From NCBI GenBank assembly GCA_003480725.1, contig QUJQ01000011.1, positions 1 to 64,000 on the forward strand: 64,000 nt of DNA. The letters are read 5' to 3'. Shown in pieces: positions 7,883 through 14,858 of this stretch (the stretch's first letter is position 1; every line of letters starts with the position of its first letter). The stretch comes from Clostridiaceae bacterium AM27-36LB (GTDB lineage Bacteria > Bacillota > Clostridia > Lachnospirales > Lachnospiraceae). Made by a program: the position numbers and the translations under genes. The notes beneath the pieces are model-generated. The model was not told the DNA's origin. It saw only the letters and a list, made by a program, of their open reading frames with translations, and did no database searches.

Positions 7883-7960
7883 ATGACTAAAGAAAAGATA
7901 AAAGTGTATCTTTATACCCGTGTCTCTACCGTGTGCCTGCTATCAAAAGTTGTCGACTAA
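7883..7960 (+). pseudogene. Large serine recombinase cut off after 16 codons
   Basis: A good ribosome binding site (GAGGTGG) precedes MTKEKIKVYLYTRVST, which is the start of a resolvase-type serine recombinase, including the YTRVST strand whose Ser is the catalytic nucleophile. The reading then passes directly into VCLLSK and stops at 25 aa. VCLLSK is the same motif as the RlmD-tail scars (copy 4, 7931-7948). Only the first strand of the catalytic domain is left, so it is not functional. The ICE begins about 90 bp further on. Confidence 0.65.
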
Positions 7961-8049
7961 TACAAAACATGTTTACTATATGACGAAAAATTATTGAACA
8001 ACCAGGAAAACGGCGTTAGAATTTATAAAATTTTTAAATAAAAACTTAC

Positions 8050-8070
8050 TAAATTTCTGATTATCTTTTC
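8050..8070. repeat. ICE left end (int side), terminal inverted repeat
   Basis: Contains CTGATTATC (8057-8065), preceded by an A/T-rich run typical of Tn916 target and coupling sequences (AAATAAAAAC just outside). Its partner is at the right end, 31602-31610, in inverted orientation. The exact crossover cannot be fixed without the empty site. Confidence 0.7.
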
Positions 8071-8076
8071 ATAAGT

Positions 8077-8161
8077 TGGTAAATGCCGATATATCCCGTA
8101 TTTTAGGGCTTTATCGGTATTTTCTTTTCGGAAGATACCTTGCATAAGCTGGCATTTACCA
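8077..8161. repeat. 11-bp inverted repeat around the int terminator
   Basis: TGGTAAATGCC (8077-8087) and GGCATTTACCA (8151-8161) are perfect inverted copies. Between them lies a smaller hairpin (GCCGATA near 8085-8091 with TATCGGT near 8112-8118) that on the minus strand is followed by a T-containing stretch and could end int transcription. Confidence 0.55.
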
Positions 8162-8180
8162 GCATGAAAATGCAACCAAA

Positions 8181-8201
8181 AGTAGTAAATGAGTAGTAAA
8201 T
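8181..8201. repeat. Integrase arm-binding repeats, left
   Basis: Two copies of AGTAGTAAAT one base apart. The same arrangement is found at 31532-31552 in the same orientation with one mismatch over 21 bp. In Tn916 the N-terminal domain of Int binds such direct repeats inside both ends. Confidence 0.75.
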
Positions 8202-8214
8202 ATACGCTCCGATA

Positions 8215-9405
8215 TTAACAAGCCAGTCTTTCCAGTTCTGCTTTTGCAGATTGAAATGTACCGTGTGCGTAATAGCCAAGTGTCATGGTTATGTTGGCGT
8301 GTCCCATGAGATATTGCAGGGTGTTTGGGTTCATTCCTCTGTTTGCCATATTTGTACAATAAGTATGTCGGAATGAATGTGGTGTGATGTTCGGTAACTT
8401 GTCCGTGTGATATTTGTTATACTTCTTAATCAGCCCTCGCACCATACCCTCATAGTTTCCTGCAACCTTAGGCAAGCCCTCACGGTTTAAGAATAGGAAA
8501 TTGCTGTAACCACCTACAATCAGCGGTTGTGCCTTTCCTCTGTTCTTTAGTATTCTTTGGATTGCTTGATAAGCCCGTTCTGTCAATGGAAGTTCCCGTT
8601 TTCCGTTTTTGGTTTTTGGCGTTTCAATATAGTAGCCGATTTCGCTGTCTTTCAATAACTGGTGGTCTATATTGAGTATTTTGTTCTGCATATCAATATG
8701 CGTCGTCAGTCCGCAAAATTCAGAAATACGAAGTCCCGTTTCCAACAGAAGCACAACCTCATCATAATACTTGCTGTAAATCTTATCCTTTTCCATAAAG
8801 GCAAGCAGGCGTTCTTCCTGCTCTGGTGTAAGGATAACTTTCTGCTCCGTATCATCTTCCAGAACATCACTTAGCTTAAATTCAAATGGGTTCTTTCTGA
8901 TACAGTCGTCTTGTATCGCCATGTAAAATGACGCTTTCAAGGAACGCTTATAGTTATCAATTGTTTTATAGGCATATCCTTTTTCACTCATTCTGATAGC
9001 CCATTCTTTAGCGTCCGACTGCTTAACAGTATCAATCGCCCTCATACCCAATGGGTCATTTTTCAGAGCGTTCATAAGATACTGTCGTCCCTTTTCGGTA
9101 GCCCTCTTGATGTTCTTTCTTTGGCTGTTCTTTTTCTCGTAAAGCTGGCAGACTGTCATTTTACCGCCGACTGTGTCGATACTGTCGTTAAGGTCTTTTT
9201 TTATCTGTGCTTCTTTTTCCCTCAATGAAATATCATCACGCTTTCCAGCAGGTGTCTTGTCTGTCGGTACAAGTTTCCAAGAATAGATAAATTGTGGCTT
9301 TCCGTATATATCGGTATATTTATAAACGTATCTTCCGTCTTTTCGCTGGCTCTCTCCATTACGCAAATTGCGATTTTTACTGTCTTTTCGTTTTACATTA
9401 GACAT
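8215..9405 (-). CDS. int: Tn916-type tyrosine integrase
   Basis: A 396-aa site-specific recombinase that excises and inserts the ICE. The N-terminal 70 residues form the arm-binding domain, followed by the SAM-like core-binding domain and the catalytic domain. Visible active-site residues are Arg226 (TGLRISE), His343 and Arg346 in HSFRH, His369 (MGHAN) and the nucleophile Tyr379 (LGYYAH), the same position as in Tn916 Int. Length is close to the Tn916 enzyme (405 aa). It is the last gene at the left end, downstream of xis, with a GAGCCGT inverted repeat and a possible -10 in the gap between them. No sign of damage. Confidence 0.97.
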   Translation of the reverse strand: MSNVKRKDSKNRNLRNGESQRKDGRYVYKYTDIYGKPQFIYSWKLVPTDKTPAGKRDDISLREKEAQIKKDLNDSIDTVGGKMTVCQLYEKKNSQRKNIKRATEKGRQYLMNALKNDPLGMRAIDTVKQSDAKEWAIRMSEKGYAYKTIDNYKRSLKASFYMAIQDDCIRKNPFEFKLSDVLEDDTEQKVILTPEQEERLLAFMEKDKIYSKYYDEVVLLLETGLRISEFCGLTTHIDMQNKILNIDHQLLKDSEIGYYIETPKTKNGKRELPLTERAYQAIQRILKNRGKAQPLIVGGYSNFLFLNREGLPKVAGNYEGMVRGLIKKYNKYHTDKLPNITPHSFRHTYCTNMANRGMNPNTLQYLMGHANITMTLGYYAHGTFQSAKAELERLAC

Positions 9406-9433
9406 AGTGTAAAGCTCCTTTCCGTCATGGAAT

Positions 9434-9476
9434 GAGCCGTGATACGCTATACTTTATTATACCATATCTACGGCTC
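9434..9476 (-). promoter_or_regulatory. Inverted repeat and possible int promoter
   Basis: GAGCCGT (9434-9440) pairs with ACGGCTC (9470-9476). Between them, on the minus strand, is a perfect -10 box TATAAT (9456-9461). No good -35 is seen at 17 bp. A weak TGTCAT lies about 16 bp upstream. It may control int separately from xis. Confidence 0.4.
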
Positions 9477-9483
9477 AATGACA

Positions 9484-9687
9484 TTAGATTTCGTCCAATG
9501 TATCTATGATTTTTTCAAATTGTTTTCGCTTAATCTGAATACGATTACCGTTCACGATAACCCAGCCAGCGTCAATATTTTCTTCGGCTAATTTACGCAA
9601 TTTTTTTTCGCCAATGCGGAAGTATTTAGACGCTTCTTCAATCGTCAGCGTATATTTTTCCCAGATAGGCACATCAGTATTGTTCAT
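9484..9687 (-). CDS. xis: Excisionase Xis
   Basis: A 67-aa winged-helix protein almost identical in layout to Tn916 Xis, also 67 aa: it has the conserved [16 protein letters not shown] stretch (13-28) and ends with [15 protein letters not shown]. Xis bends the ICE ends and directs Int to excision. It is followed by int and preceded on the minus strand by a G-rich ribosome binding site (AAAGGGGGTG, about 8 nt from the ATG). Confidence 0.96.
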   Translation of the reverse strand: MNNTDVPIWEKYTLTIEEASKYFRIGEKKLRKLAEENIDAGWVIVNGNRIQIKRKQFEKIIDTLDEI

Positions 9688-10058
9688 AATCTATGCACCC
9701 CCTTTACTGTGTGTTGTTTTTTTACAAGCAGACAGACGGCTTTGGAAAGCTCCATTAGTATCTCAACTATTCCCATTCTTGTGGGCAGAACCGCACCATG
9801 CGGACGTATCATTATTCTGTGAGGATAGGTCATGGCAAAACGACTTTTCCAACAGTCGCTCTCGGATCACTGCGTGGGTCGCTCGCTTTCTTTTGGAAAG
9901 GTCGTGGCGTACAGTCCCCGTGGCTCGCTATCTCACAAACGTATCTGTCTGCTTTATTCAGTTGTCAAAGAGCTGTGGCGAAAGCGTGTTGCTTTCATGT
10001 AAAAGCAGGGCAGAGCAGGAAAGAGGGGGACATTAAACCATGCTCTGCTAAAAACTGC
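9688..10058. other. 371-bp stretch upstream of xis, no supported gene
   Basis: No convincing gene on either strand. Plus-strand frames of 93 and 140 codons exist, but they have no ribosome binding site, run against the ICE transcription and look like by-products. On the minus strand TTGACA (9963-9968) could be a -35 box, though its -10 is poor. A short hairpin CCGCA-N3-TGCGG lies near 9791-9803. The GC content is higher than in the neighbouring genes. It may hold the promoter and leader of xis. Confidence 0.4.
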
Positions 10059-10307
10059 TTATTCTTCTTCGATTTCTAAGGCAATATCAAACCCTAAAAT
10101 CATTTTGATAAGTGCTTCTCGGATAAGTCCCTTTAACTCCATATCTACAACAATATAGACATTGCCGTATTCATCATAGAGTGGACGCAAACAGCACTTT
10201 GATATGTACGGGTCATAAAATGCCAGTATTTTTTCAATCGCTTTTTCGTCCCCGTCCATTGCTTGCGAAAGCAAATAGTAGGACGGCTTCTTAAATGTTT
10301 GCTTCAT
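10059..10307 (-). CDS. Tn916 Orf8-like helix-turn-helix protein
   Basis: An 82-aa acidic protein of the small HTH family found beside the sigma-like gene in Tn916 elements (orf8). The N-terminal part (LLSQAMDGDEKAIEKILAFY) resembles the region 1/2 start of sigma factors. In Tn916, orf7 and orf8 are regulators whose expression follows excision-linked readthrough and that drive int/xis. It ends in a run of Glu and follows the sigma-like gene with almost no gap, so the two are one operon. Confidence 0.8.
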   Translation of the reverse strand: MKQTFKKPSYYLLSQAMDGDEKAIEKILAFYDPYISKCCLRPLYDEYGNVYIVVDMELKGLIREALIKMILGFDIALEIEEE

Positions 10308-10308
10308 T

Positions 10309-10728
10309 TTACTGCTTCTCCTTTAGTATTTTTTTCATAGTTTCCAAAGCATGATGTCGGTTTCTAAATACACCGCTTTGCGTAATCTTTTGTAAGTTGG
10401 CAATTTCACTTTCTGTCATTTCCAAGAAGTAATACATTAACAGAGTATTTCTCTTTCTTTCTGGAAGTTTTTTCAAGGCTTCTGCCAGCTCATCATCAAG
10501 GACACGAATATCAATGCCACATACTGAAAAGATTGTATAATCTGTTTCGTAGTCATCCCACACAGCAAAATTTTCAACGAAAATTTCTGGAAGTTCACAG
10601 AATGGAATTTCTTTATCTTTTCGTCGTTTCAATCCTTGTTGGTAGTCCTTTACAATATGACGGACAACTTTCTTCAAACAACTTTCAAAGCGACATTGAA
10701 CTGTTTTCTGGAAGTCAGACGGTTTCAT
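10309..10728 (-). CDS. Tn916 Orf7-like sigma-70-family regulator
   Basis: A 139-aa sigma-like protein. I set the start at the ATG at 10728 because GGGGGTGAG sits 5 nt before it; a longer open frame to 10872 adds residues through a hairpin and is unlikely. The C-terminal third has the region 4 helix-turn-helix (MTESEIANLQKITQSGVFRN). Its length fits Tn916 Orf7 (about 140 aa). In this family Orf7/Orf8 activate excision and transfer genes. The repressor gene orf9, normally nearby and divergent, is not visible here. Confidence 0.82.
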   Translation of the reverse strand: MKPSDFQKTVQCRFESCLKKVVRHIVKDYQQGLKRRKDKEIPFCELPEIFVENFAVWDDYETDYTIFSVCGIDIRVLDDELAEALKKLPERKRNTLLMYYFLEMTESEIANLQKITQSGVFRNRHHALETMKKILKEKQ

Positions 10729-10851
10729 CAATCTCACCCCCTTTCCACTATGATTTGAAAAGTGTTTATCCCTCTTTCCGCACCATATAGGGAATGAAAG
10801 GTGTGATTTAATGACCTCTTTTGAAAAATTTTTAAATTTTTTTCGGGTATG

Positions 10852-10887
10852 AAAAAAGCCCGCACAAAACATATAGTCTGTACGAGC
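10852..10887 (-). terminator. Terminator-like hairpin upstream of orf7
   Basis: On the minus strand GCTCGTACAGAC pairs with GTTTTGTGCGGGC (10887 to 10858, with G-T pairs), followed by T6 (10857-10852). It lies about 130 bp before the sigma-like gene and after the cargo genes, so it would block readthrough into the regulators. The stretch 10729-11021 otherwise shows nothing. Confidence 0.65.
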
Positions 10888-11021
10888 CTTTAAAGCTAAA
10901 ACATATTCAATTTTTAATAGTGTGCTATTAGGTGGAATTTGATTGCAAAGAATTGTACTTAAAGCTTTCCATAATGCAAGCCCCCTTAAAGCACCGTATC
11001 AATGTTGGCATGGTTTTCAAA

Positions 11022-11348
11022 TTACTCTGAAAAATTATGAACTGTTCCTTTTGGAAATGTAATGGTCAGTCTTGTATATTCTTTTTCCGTAGAAGCAATA
11101 TCCAATTTCAAGCCCAACCTATCGCATAATTTTTTCGATAGATACAGTCCCATACCCGTTGCATTTGCCTTGTTTCTATTTGAACCCGTAAAACCTTTTT
11201 CAAATACACGGGATAAATCAGACGCTTTTATTCCACAACCATTATCTTCAATCACAAGCAATATATTTGTACACTTACAGTTTTGAAAGTAAACAGAGAG
11301 TAAAAGAGCCGTGATAATGCAGATCACAATTTTGTGAAGCATTTCCAC
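11022..11348 (-). pseudogene. Fragment of a sensor histidine kinase
   Basis: Residues about 27-108 are the end of a HATPase_c domain: the G1 box DNGCGI, the F box region VFEKGFTG and the G2 box GMGLYLSKKL. Everything before it is missing: no His box, no sensor domain. In its place are 26 hydrophobic residues that look like a signal or membrane segment from another gene. The kinase type (short BceS-like relatives) often controls antimicrobial-peptide ABC exporters, and an ABC exporter lies just upstream here. It is probably a deletion relic. A GTG at 11348 or an ATG at 11342 could start it. Confidence 0.65.
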
Positions 11349-11358
11349 GACCCTTTTA

Positions 11359-11598
11359 TTATAATTTTACCTTTGTCTTTTTTGTAATGATATAAATATA
11401 TTCTTCTGGTGTAGGGCGTTTATTCCCAAAATACTTTTTGAAATTTGCCTGCACCTCTGGGTCGGTGCTATTCATAGCTTCATCAATCGTTGCTTCAATA
11501 TTTTCCCGTACATCAGCTAATGACATACCGCCAGCCTTTGCACCAGCCTTTAATGCTTTTTTAATATCTCGTTTTTTTAACCCTATCATTCGAACCAA
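11359..11598 (-). CDS. Small conserved protein of unknown function
   Basis: A 79-aa protein, basic at the N-terminus ([19 protein letters not shown]) and amphipathic after that. I do not recognise a named family with confidence; similar small proteins occur in Firmicutes mobile elements. There is no membrane segment. It lies between the DUF4177-like gene and the kinase fragment, all on the minus strand and closely spaced, so it belongs to the cargo operon. Confidence 0.5.
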   Translation of the reverse strand: MVRMIGLKKRDIKKALKAGAKAGGMSLADVRENIEATIDEAMNSTDPEVQANFKKYFGNKRPTPEEYIYIITKKTKVKL

Positions 11599-11612
11599 CT
11601 CCCTAAAATGAG

Positions 11613-11804
11613 TTAATCTTCTTTTTCAAAAATTAAATCAATCTTTCGCATACAACCTTTTGCGTCAATTTCTGTAGGTATAAAACCAACATAGCGATAC
11701 CCATTTTCTGCATAGCTATTTATAACTTCCTTATGTTTATCGGTGCAAAGGAACACAACACCTTTCGCAGTATAATCAATTTCTAAATATTCATATTTTT
11801 TCAT
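11613..11804 (-). CDS. DUF4177-like protein
   Basis: A 63-aa protein that fits the DUF4177 pattern: a short beta-rich chain starting KKYEYLEID, with a central helix [14 protein letters not shown] and a C-terminal strand. Function unknown. Its ATG overlaps the stop of the upstream 38-codon gene (ATGA), which indicates coupled translation. Confidence 0.65.
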   Translation of the reverse strand: MKKYEYLEIDYTAKGVVFLCTDKHKEVINSYAENGYRYVGFIPTEIDAKGCMRKIDLIFEKED

Positions 11805-11917
11805 TTTTCCTCATTTCCTTTCTCTTTCATATTTTCTCTACGCTTTTTGATTGCCTTATTTCTTAAAGGAATACCAACGCCCAATATCAATCCTACTACC
11901 AAAATAGTCAAGTCCAT
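11801..11917 (-). CDS. 38-aa single-span membrane peptide
   Basis: A short gene: a hydrophobic N-terminus (MDLTILVVGLILGVGIPL) followed by a strongly basic and charged tail ([15 protein letters not shown]). One membrane segment, residues about 3-19. Evidence that it is real: a ribosome binding site GAGAGGTG about 6 nt upstream and a 4-bp ATGA overlap with the DUF4177-like gene. It follows the ABC permease gene by 17 bp. It could be a small accessory subunit of the exporter. Confidence 0.55.
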   Translation of the reverse strand: MDLTILVVGLILGVGIPLRNKAIKKRRENMKEKGNEEK

Positions 11918-11934
11918 AAGCACACCTCTCTTTT

Positions 11935-12588
11935 CTAAAACTCTTTTTTCTTTAGTATTGTTAAGCTAATAAGATAGGAGATACCTAAAATAACAACTGA
12001 AAGCAATAAAAATAATATTATATATACTAGTGGTTCAAATTTAGGTAATTTATTTATTAAGACATATAAATCTATTCCTAAATATTCAGTAGTTTTTATA
12101 AGAAGCAGTCCTATAACAAATATAAATCCCATTACACCTATGATAGCAATTCTTCCTTTTTCTCCACCAAATTTCAAGATAAAAGGAAGCATGATTGATA
12201 AAATCAATAAAATAGTAGGAAATAAAGAACCTGCTGTTAAAAAAATTTCATTAAAACTGCCTGTTTTTGTAATACCAATAACAACTAAACTAATAACAGT
12301 TCCCAACAACAAAAACATTATTCCTGAAATCAATCCAAAAATATATTTTTCCAGTACATAATCTTTTCGTGTTATCGGTAAAGAAAATAAAAAAGCATTT
12401 CCATTATCAAATTCATCATAGCTAATTGAACTCAATGAGAATAATGCCCCCACAAAACCTAAGAAACCAATCGGAAACGAAGTCCCCGGAGATACTATTA
12501 TCATTATTATAGATATAGCAGTAATAGTCATAAAGAAGTTTTTCTGTCCTTTCAGCAATTTAAAATCTTTAATCAATAAACCTTTCAT
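11935..12588 (-). CDS. ABC-2 type exporter permease (Pmt/Ytr-like)
   Basis: A 217-aa membrane protein with about six predicted spans. It starts MKGLLIKDFKLLKGQ, the typical cytoplasmic start of ABC-2 permeases, followed by paired spans around 17-60, 85-110, 117-135, 143-163 and 188-212. It pairs with the ATPase gene immediately upstream (they share one base, 12588). Family members export antimicrobial or amphipathic peptides or give immunity to them (PmtBD, YtrCDEF). Here it replaces the tetracycline-resistance cargo of Tn916. The substrate cannot be told from sequence. Confidence 0.85.
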   Translation of the reverse strand: MKGLLIKDFKLLKGQKNFFMTITAISIIMIIVSPGTSFPIGFLGFVGALFSLSSISYDEFDNGNAFLFSLPITRKDYVLEKYIFGLISGIMFLLLGTVISLVVIGITKTGSFNEIFLTAGSLFPTILLILSIMLPFILKFGGEKGRIAIIGVMGFIFVIGLLLIKTTEYLGIDLYVLINKLPKFEPLVYIILFLLLSVVILGISYLISLTILKKKEF

Positions 12589-13436
12589 TATTCAACACCT
12601 CTAATCATCATTGTTATTACTTCGTCTATATTTCCTTTTTCAATCGCCATTTGAGGATAATTTTCAGCATAATATTGTTTTTGATTAGTTAAACAACTAT
12701 ATCCATAGCTTTCTTTTTTTGTACGTAAAATATATTGTCTATCTAATTTGGAATATTCTTCTTCATCAACTTTAAGTAGTGCATAATCGCTTAGTAAAAC
12801 ATCAGTATCTTCGTGCATAATTACTTTTCCTTGATGTATCATATAAAGGTCATCACATAAAGTTTCTAAATCACTGGAAATGTGAGAACTAATTAAAATA
12901 GAGCGTTCTTCGTCTTTTTCTATAAAATCTCTTAGCATTTCTAACAATTCATCTCTAGCTATTACATCTAATCCCGCCGTTGGTTCATCAAGAATTAACA
13001 ACTTTGCATTGTGTGAAACAGCAACTAAGACTTTTACTTTCGCTTTCATACCAGTTGAAAAATCTTTTATTCTTTTATTTCGTGGAAGCTGAAACTTTTT
13101 AACTTGTTCTATAAAAAATGATTTATCAAAATTTTGATATAAATTATCAATAATAGGAATAATATCATTGATTGTTAAATATCCACTAAAGCCAGAGTCC
13201 GAAAGAACTACTCCCAAATCTTGCTTGTCTTTTGCAGTAAAATCTTGTAATGACTTTCCAAGAATATTGATAGTTCCACTATCAAAGGAAATTAGCCCTA
13301 AAATAGCTTTAAATGTTGTGCTTTTTCCTGCACCATTTTGACCAATCAAACCAGTTACATGACCTTTCTTTACTTCAAGAGAACAATCAAGCGAAAAGTT
13401 TTCATAACTTTTTTTCAAATGCTCAATTTTTAACAT
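12588..13436 (-). CDS. ABC exporter ATP-binding protein (Pmt/Ytr-like)
   Basis: A 282-aa ATPase that powers the permease. Walker A is GQNGAGKST (32-40). The signature is degenerate, FSTGMKAK (126-133), as is usual for the YtrB/PmtC group. Walker B is LLILDEP (146-152) with D-loop AGLD, and the H-loop is SSH around 180-182. The C-terminal 60 residues are an extension with aromatic residues. It is the second gene of an operon: GntR regulator, ATPase, permease, 38-aa peptide, DUF4177. Confidence 0.93.
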   Translation of the reverse strand: MLKIEHLKKSYENFSLDCSLEVKKGHVTGLIGQNGAGKSTTFKAILGLISFDSGTINILGKSLQDFTAKDKQDLGVVLSDSGFSGYLTINDIIPIIDNLYQNFDKSFFIEQVKKFQLPRNKRIKDFSTGMKAKVKVLVAVSHNAKLLILDEPTAGLDVIARDELLEMLRDFIEKDEERSILISSHISSDLETLCDDLYMIHQGKVIMHEDTDVLLSDYALLKVDEEEYSKLDRQYILRTKKESYGYSCLTNQKQYYAENYPQMAIEKGNIDEVITMMIRGVE

Positions 13437-13438
13437 AT

Positions 13439-13810
13439 CTAACCCTCCAAAATTAACTCAAATAGTTTTTTTATATCTTCATCACTGATACCGTAACATC
13501 TGCCTTTTTGAATAACTCGTTCTAAATCACTTTCTAATTCCTTTTTCTGTTCCTCTAATAAAAGCTCTGTATTTGTAGCAGTAACATATGTTCCTTTTCC
13601 ATGAATTGTTACCGTAAACCCCTCGTTTTCCAAGCTATCATATGCTTTTTTCACAGTTAGAGCACTTATTTTTAATTCTTTTGCAAGAGAACGAACAGAC
13701 GGAAGATTATCATTTTCTTTTAATTTTCCATTCCGAATTAAAGCTTTAACTTGTTCTACTATTTGCTCGTAAATAGGTATCATTGAAGAATGGTTTATAA
13801 TAATTTTCAT
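13439..13810 (-). CDS. YtrA-type GntR repressor
   Basis: A 123-aa regulator. The start is the ATG at 13810, because GGAGCTGTGAG precedes it; upstream codons to 13921 run through the promoter. The N-terminal winged helix contains the GntR pattern PIYEQIVEQVKALI and LPSVRSLAKELKISALTVKKAYDSLENEG, here about 12-66. The C-terminal part is short and helical, as in the YtrA subfamily, which controls ABC exporters and responds to cell-wall-active antibiotics. It is first in the exporter operon and has its own promoter with an operator-like repeat, so autoregulation is likely. Confidence 0.92.
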   Translation of the reverse strand: MKIIINHSSMIPIYEQIVEQVKALIRNGKLKENDNLPSVRSLAKELKISALTVKKAYDSLENEGFTVTIHGKGTYVTATNTELLLEEQKKELESDLERVIQKGRCYGISDEDIKKLFELILEG

Positions 13811-13834
13811 CTCACAGCTCCTTTCTGTATAAAC

Positions 13835-13863
13835 AGTATATAACAGAGTAACGCTGTTGTCAA
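13835..13863 (-). promoter_or_regulatory. Sigma-A promoter with operator for the GntR operon
   Basis: On the minus strand TTGACA (13863-13858), a 17-bp spacer, and TATACT (13840-13835). The spacer carries the inverted repeat AACAG-N7-CTGTT (13842-13858), placed to block RNA polymerase when the GntR repressor binds. Confidence 0.8.
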
Positions 13864-13931
13864 GTGTTATATGGTGTTTGTACAGAAAGTGAAGCGTGCA
13901 AATCTCATTTAGGAAATGCACGCTATATAAT

Positions 13932-14843
13932 TTATCCTACAATCTTCCAGTTACTATCCTTATGTAGCACAAGTTCATACTGCGATATCTGCGTCGCCTT
14001 TGTCTGATTATCAAGGAATTTCACGCCTACCTTGACTTTCACATTGTCCCCGTCCTTTGTAAAGATAGGGTTTACCAGTTCAGAATAAAGATAGTCCCTG
14101 CCGATAGGTTCAAGCACATTTCCCGATACATAATAGGCAAGCTCTTTTTCCGTAGCTGTCGGGTAGAGCTTAAAGAATGTTTCCAGAAATGCGGTAGCGT
14201 CATTCACGGTATCAGCGTCTACACTTGCGTCTGCTTCTGGTGTCTTAGGCTCATAGTCTGATTTTTCGATTGCTGGTGCAAGGGTAGGGTTCTGAACGAT
14301 TACCATATCCCCGTCAGCGTCTATATGGACTTTTACGGTATAGGTTGCTTTCACATTGCTTGTCTTTTCTCCCTCTTTTATCTGCTGATCTACTTCGTAG
14401 GTAGCAGAAAAAGTGTCCGTTCCCGATTGTTCGATACTCCATACAATCACATCTGTAACTGTGGAGCTGGTCGGTATATCCGTTCTAATGGTATCAACAT
14501 TCAAGTCCTGCAATTCCTTTGTCAGATAACCGTTGATTGCCTGCGTCCTTGATTCAATCGCTTCTTTACTGTTATTCCATGTGTAATAGGACTTCGCAAA
14601 ATTCTTCACGAAATTTTCTATCCCGTTGGTGTCCTGCAAGCGAAGTTCAATGATTTCTTTTTCGTGGGTCGTGTGCTGGTCGATAGCAGTAAAATTCTTA
14701 TACACCCCAAAGCTCACGCTTGCAATAAGTACCACCCACAACGCAATCACGGCTTTCTTATGTGTGCCTACCTTAACAGTACGCACCTTTTTTTCTTTTG
14801 GTTCTTTGATAGTTTCTGTCTGTTTCTTATTCTTCTTAAACAT
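13932..14843 (-). CDS. TcpC-like conjugation protein (Tn916 Orf13)
   Basis: A 303-aa bitopic membrane protein of the transfer channel. The N-terminus is cytoplasmic and Lys-rich. One span at about residues 29-49 (AVIALWVVLIASVSFGVY) precedes two extracellular NTF2-like domains as in TcpC/VirB8-type proteins. It lies just downstream of the CwlT-like hydrolase gene (15 bp). TcpC proteins form the outer part of the Gram-positive conjugation channel. Confidence 0.93.
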   Translation of the reverse strand: MFKKNKKQTETIKEPKEKKVRTVKVGTHKKAVIALWVVLIASVSFGVYKNFTAIDQHTTHEKEIIELRLQDTNGIENFVKNFAKSYYTWNNSKEAIESRTQAINGYLTKELQDLNVDTIRTDIPTSSTVTDVIVWSIEQSGTDTFSATYEVDQQIKEGEKTSNVKATYTVKVHIDADGDMVIVQNPTLAPAIEKSDYEPKTPEADASVDADTVNDATAFLETFFKLYPTATEKELAYYVSGNVLEPIGRDYLYSELVNPIFTKDGDNVKVKVGVKFLDNQTKATQISQYELVLHKDSNWKIVG

Positions 14844-14858
14844 ATTTTCAAGTCCTTT

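Noticed and set aside
9614..10079. Plus-strand frames of 140 and 93 codons near xis
   Set aside because: Against the ICE transcription, no ribosome binding site, one overlaps xis. The composition is not protein-like.
10729..10872. Longer start for the sigma-like gene (187 aa)
   Set aside because: The extra codons run through a terminator hairpin; the ATG at 10728 has a strong ribosome binding site and gives the Tn916 Orf7 length.
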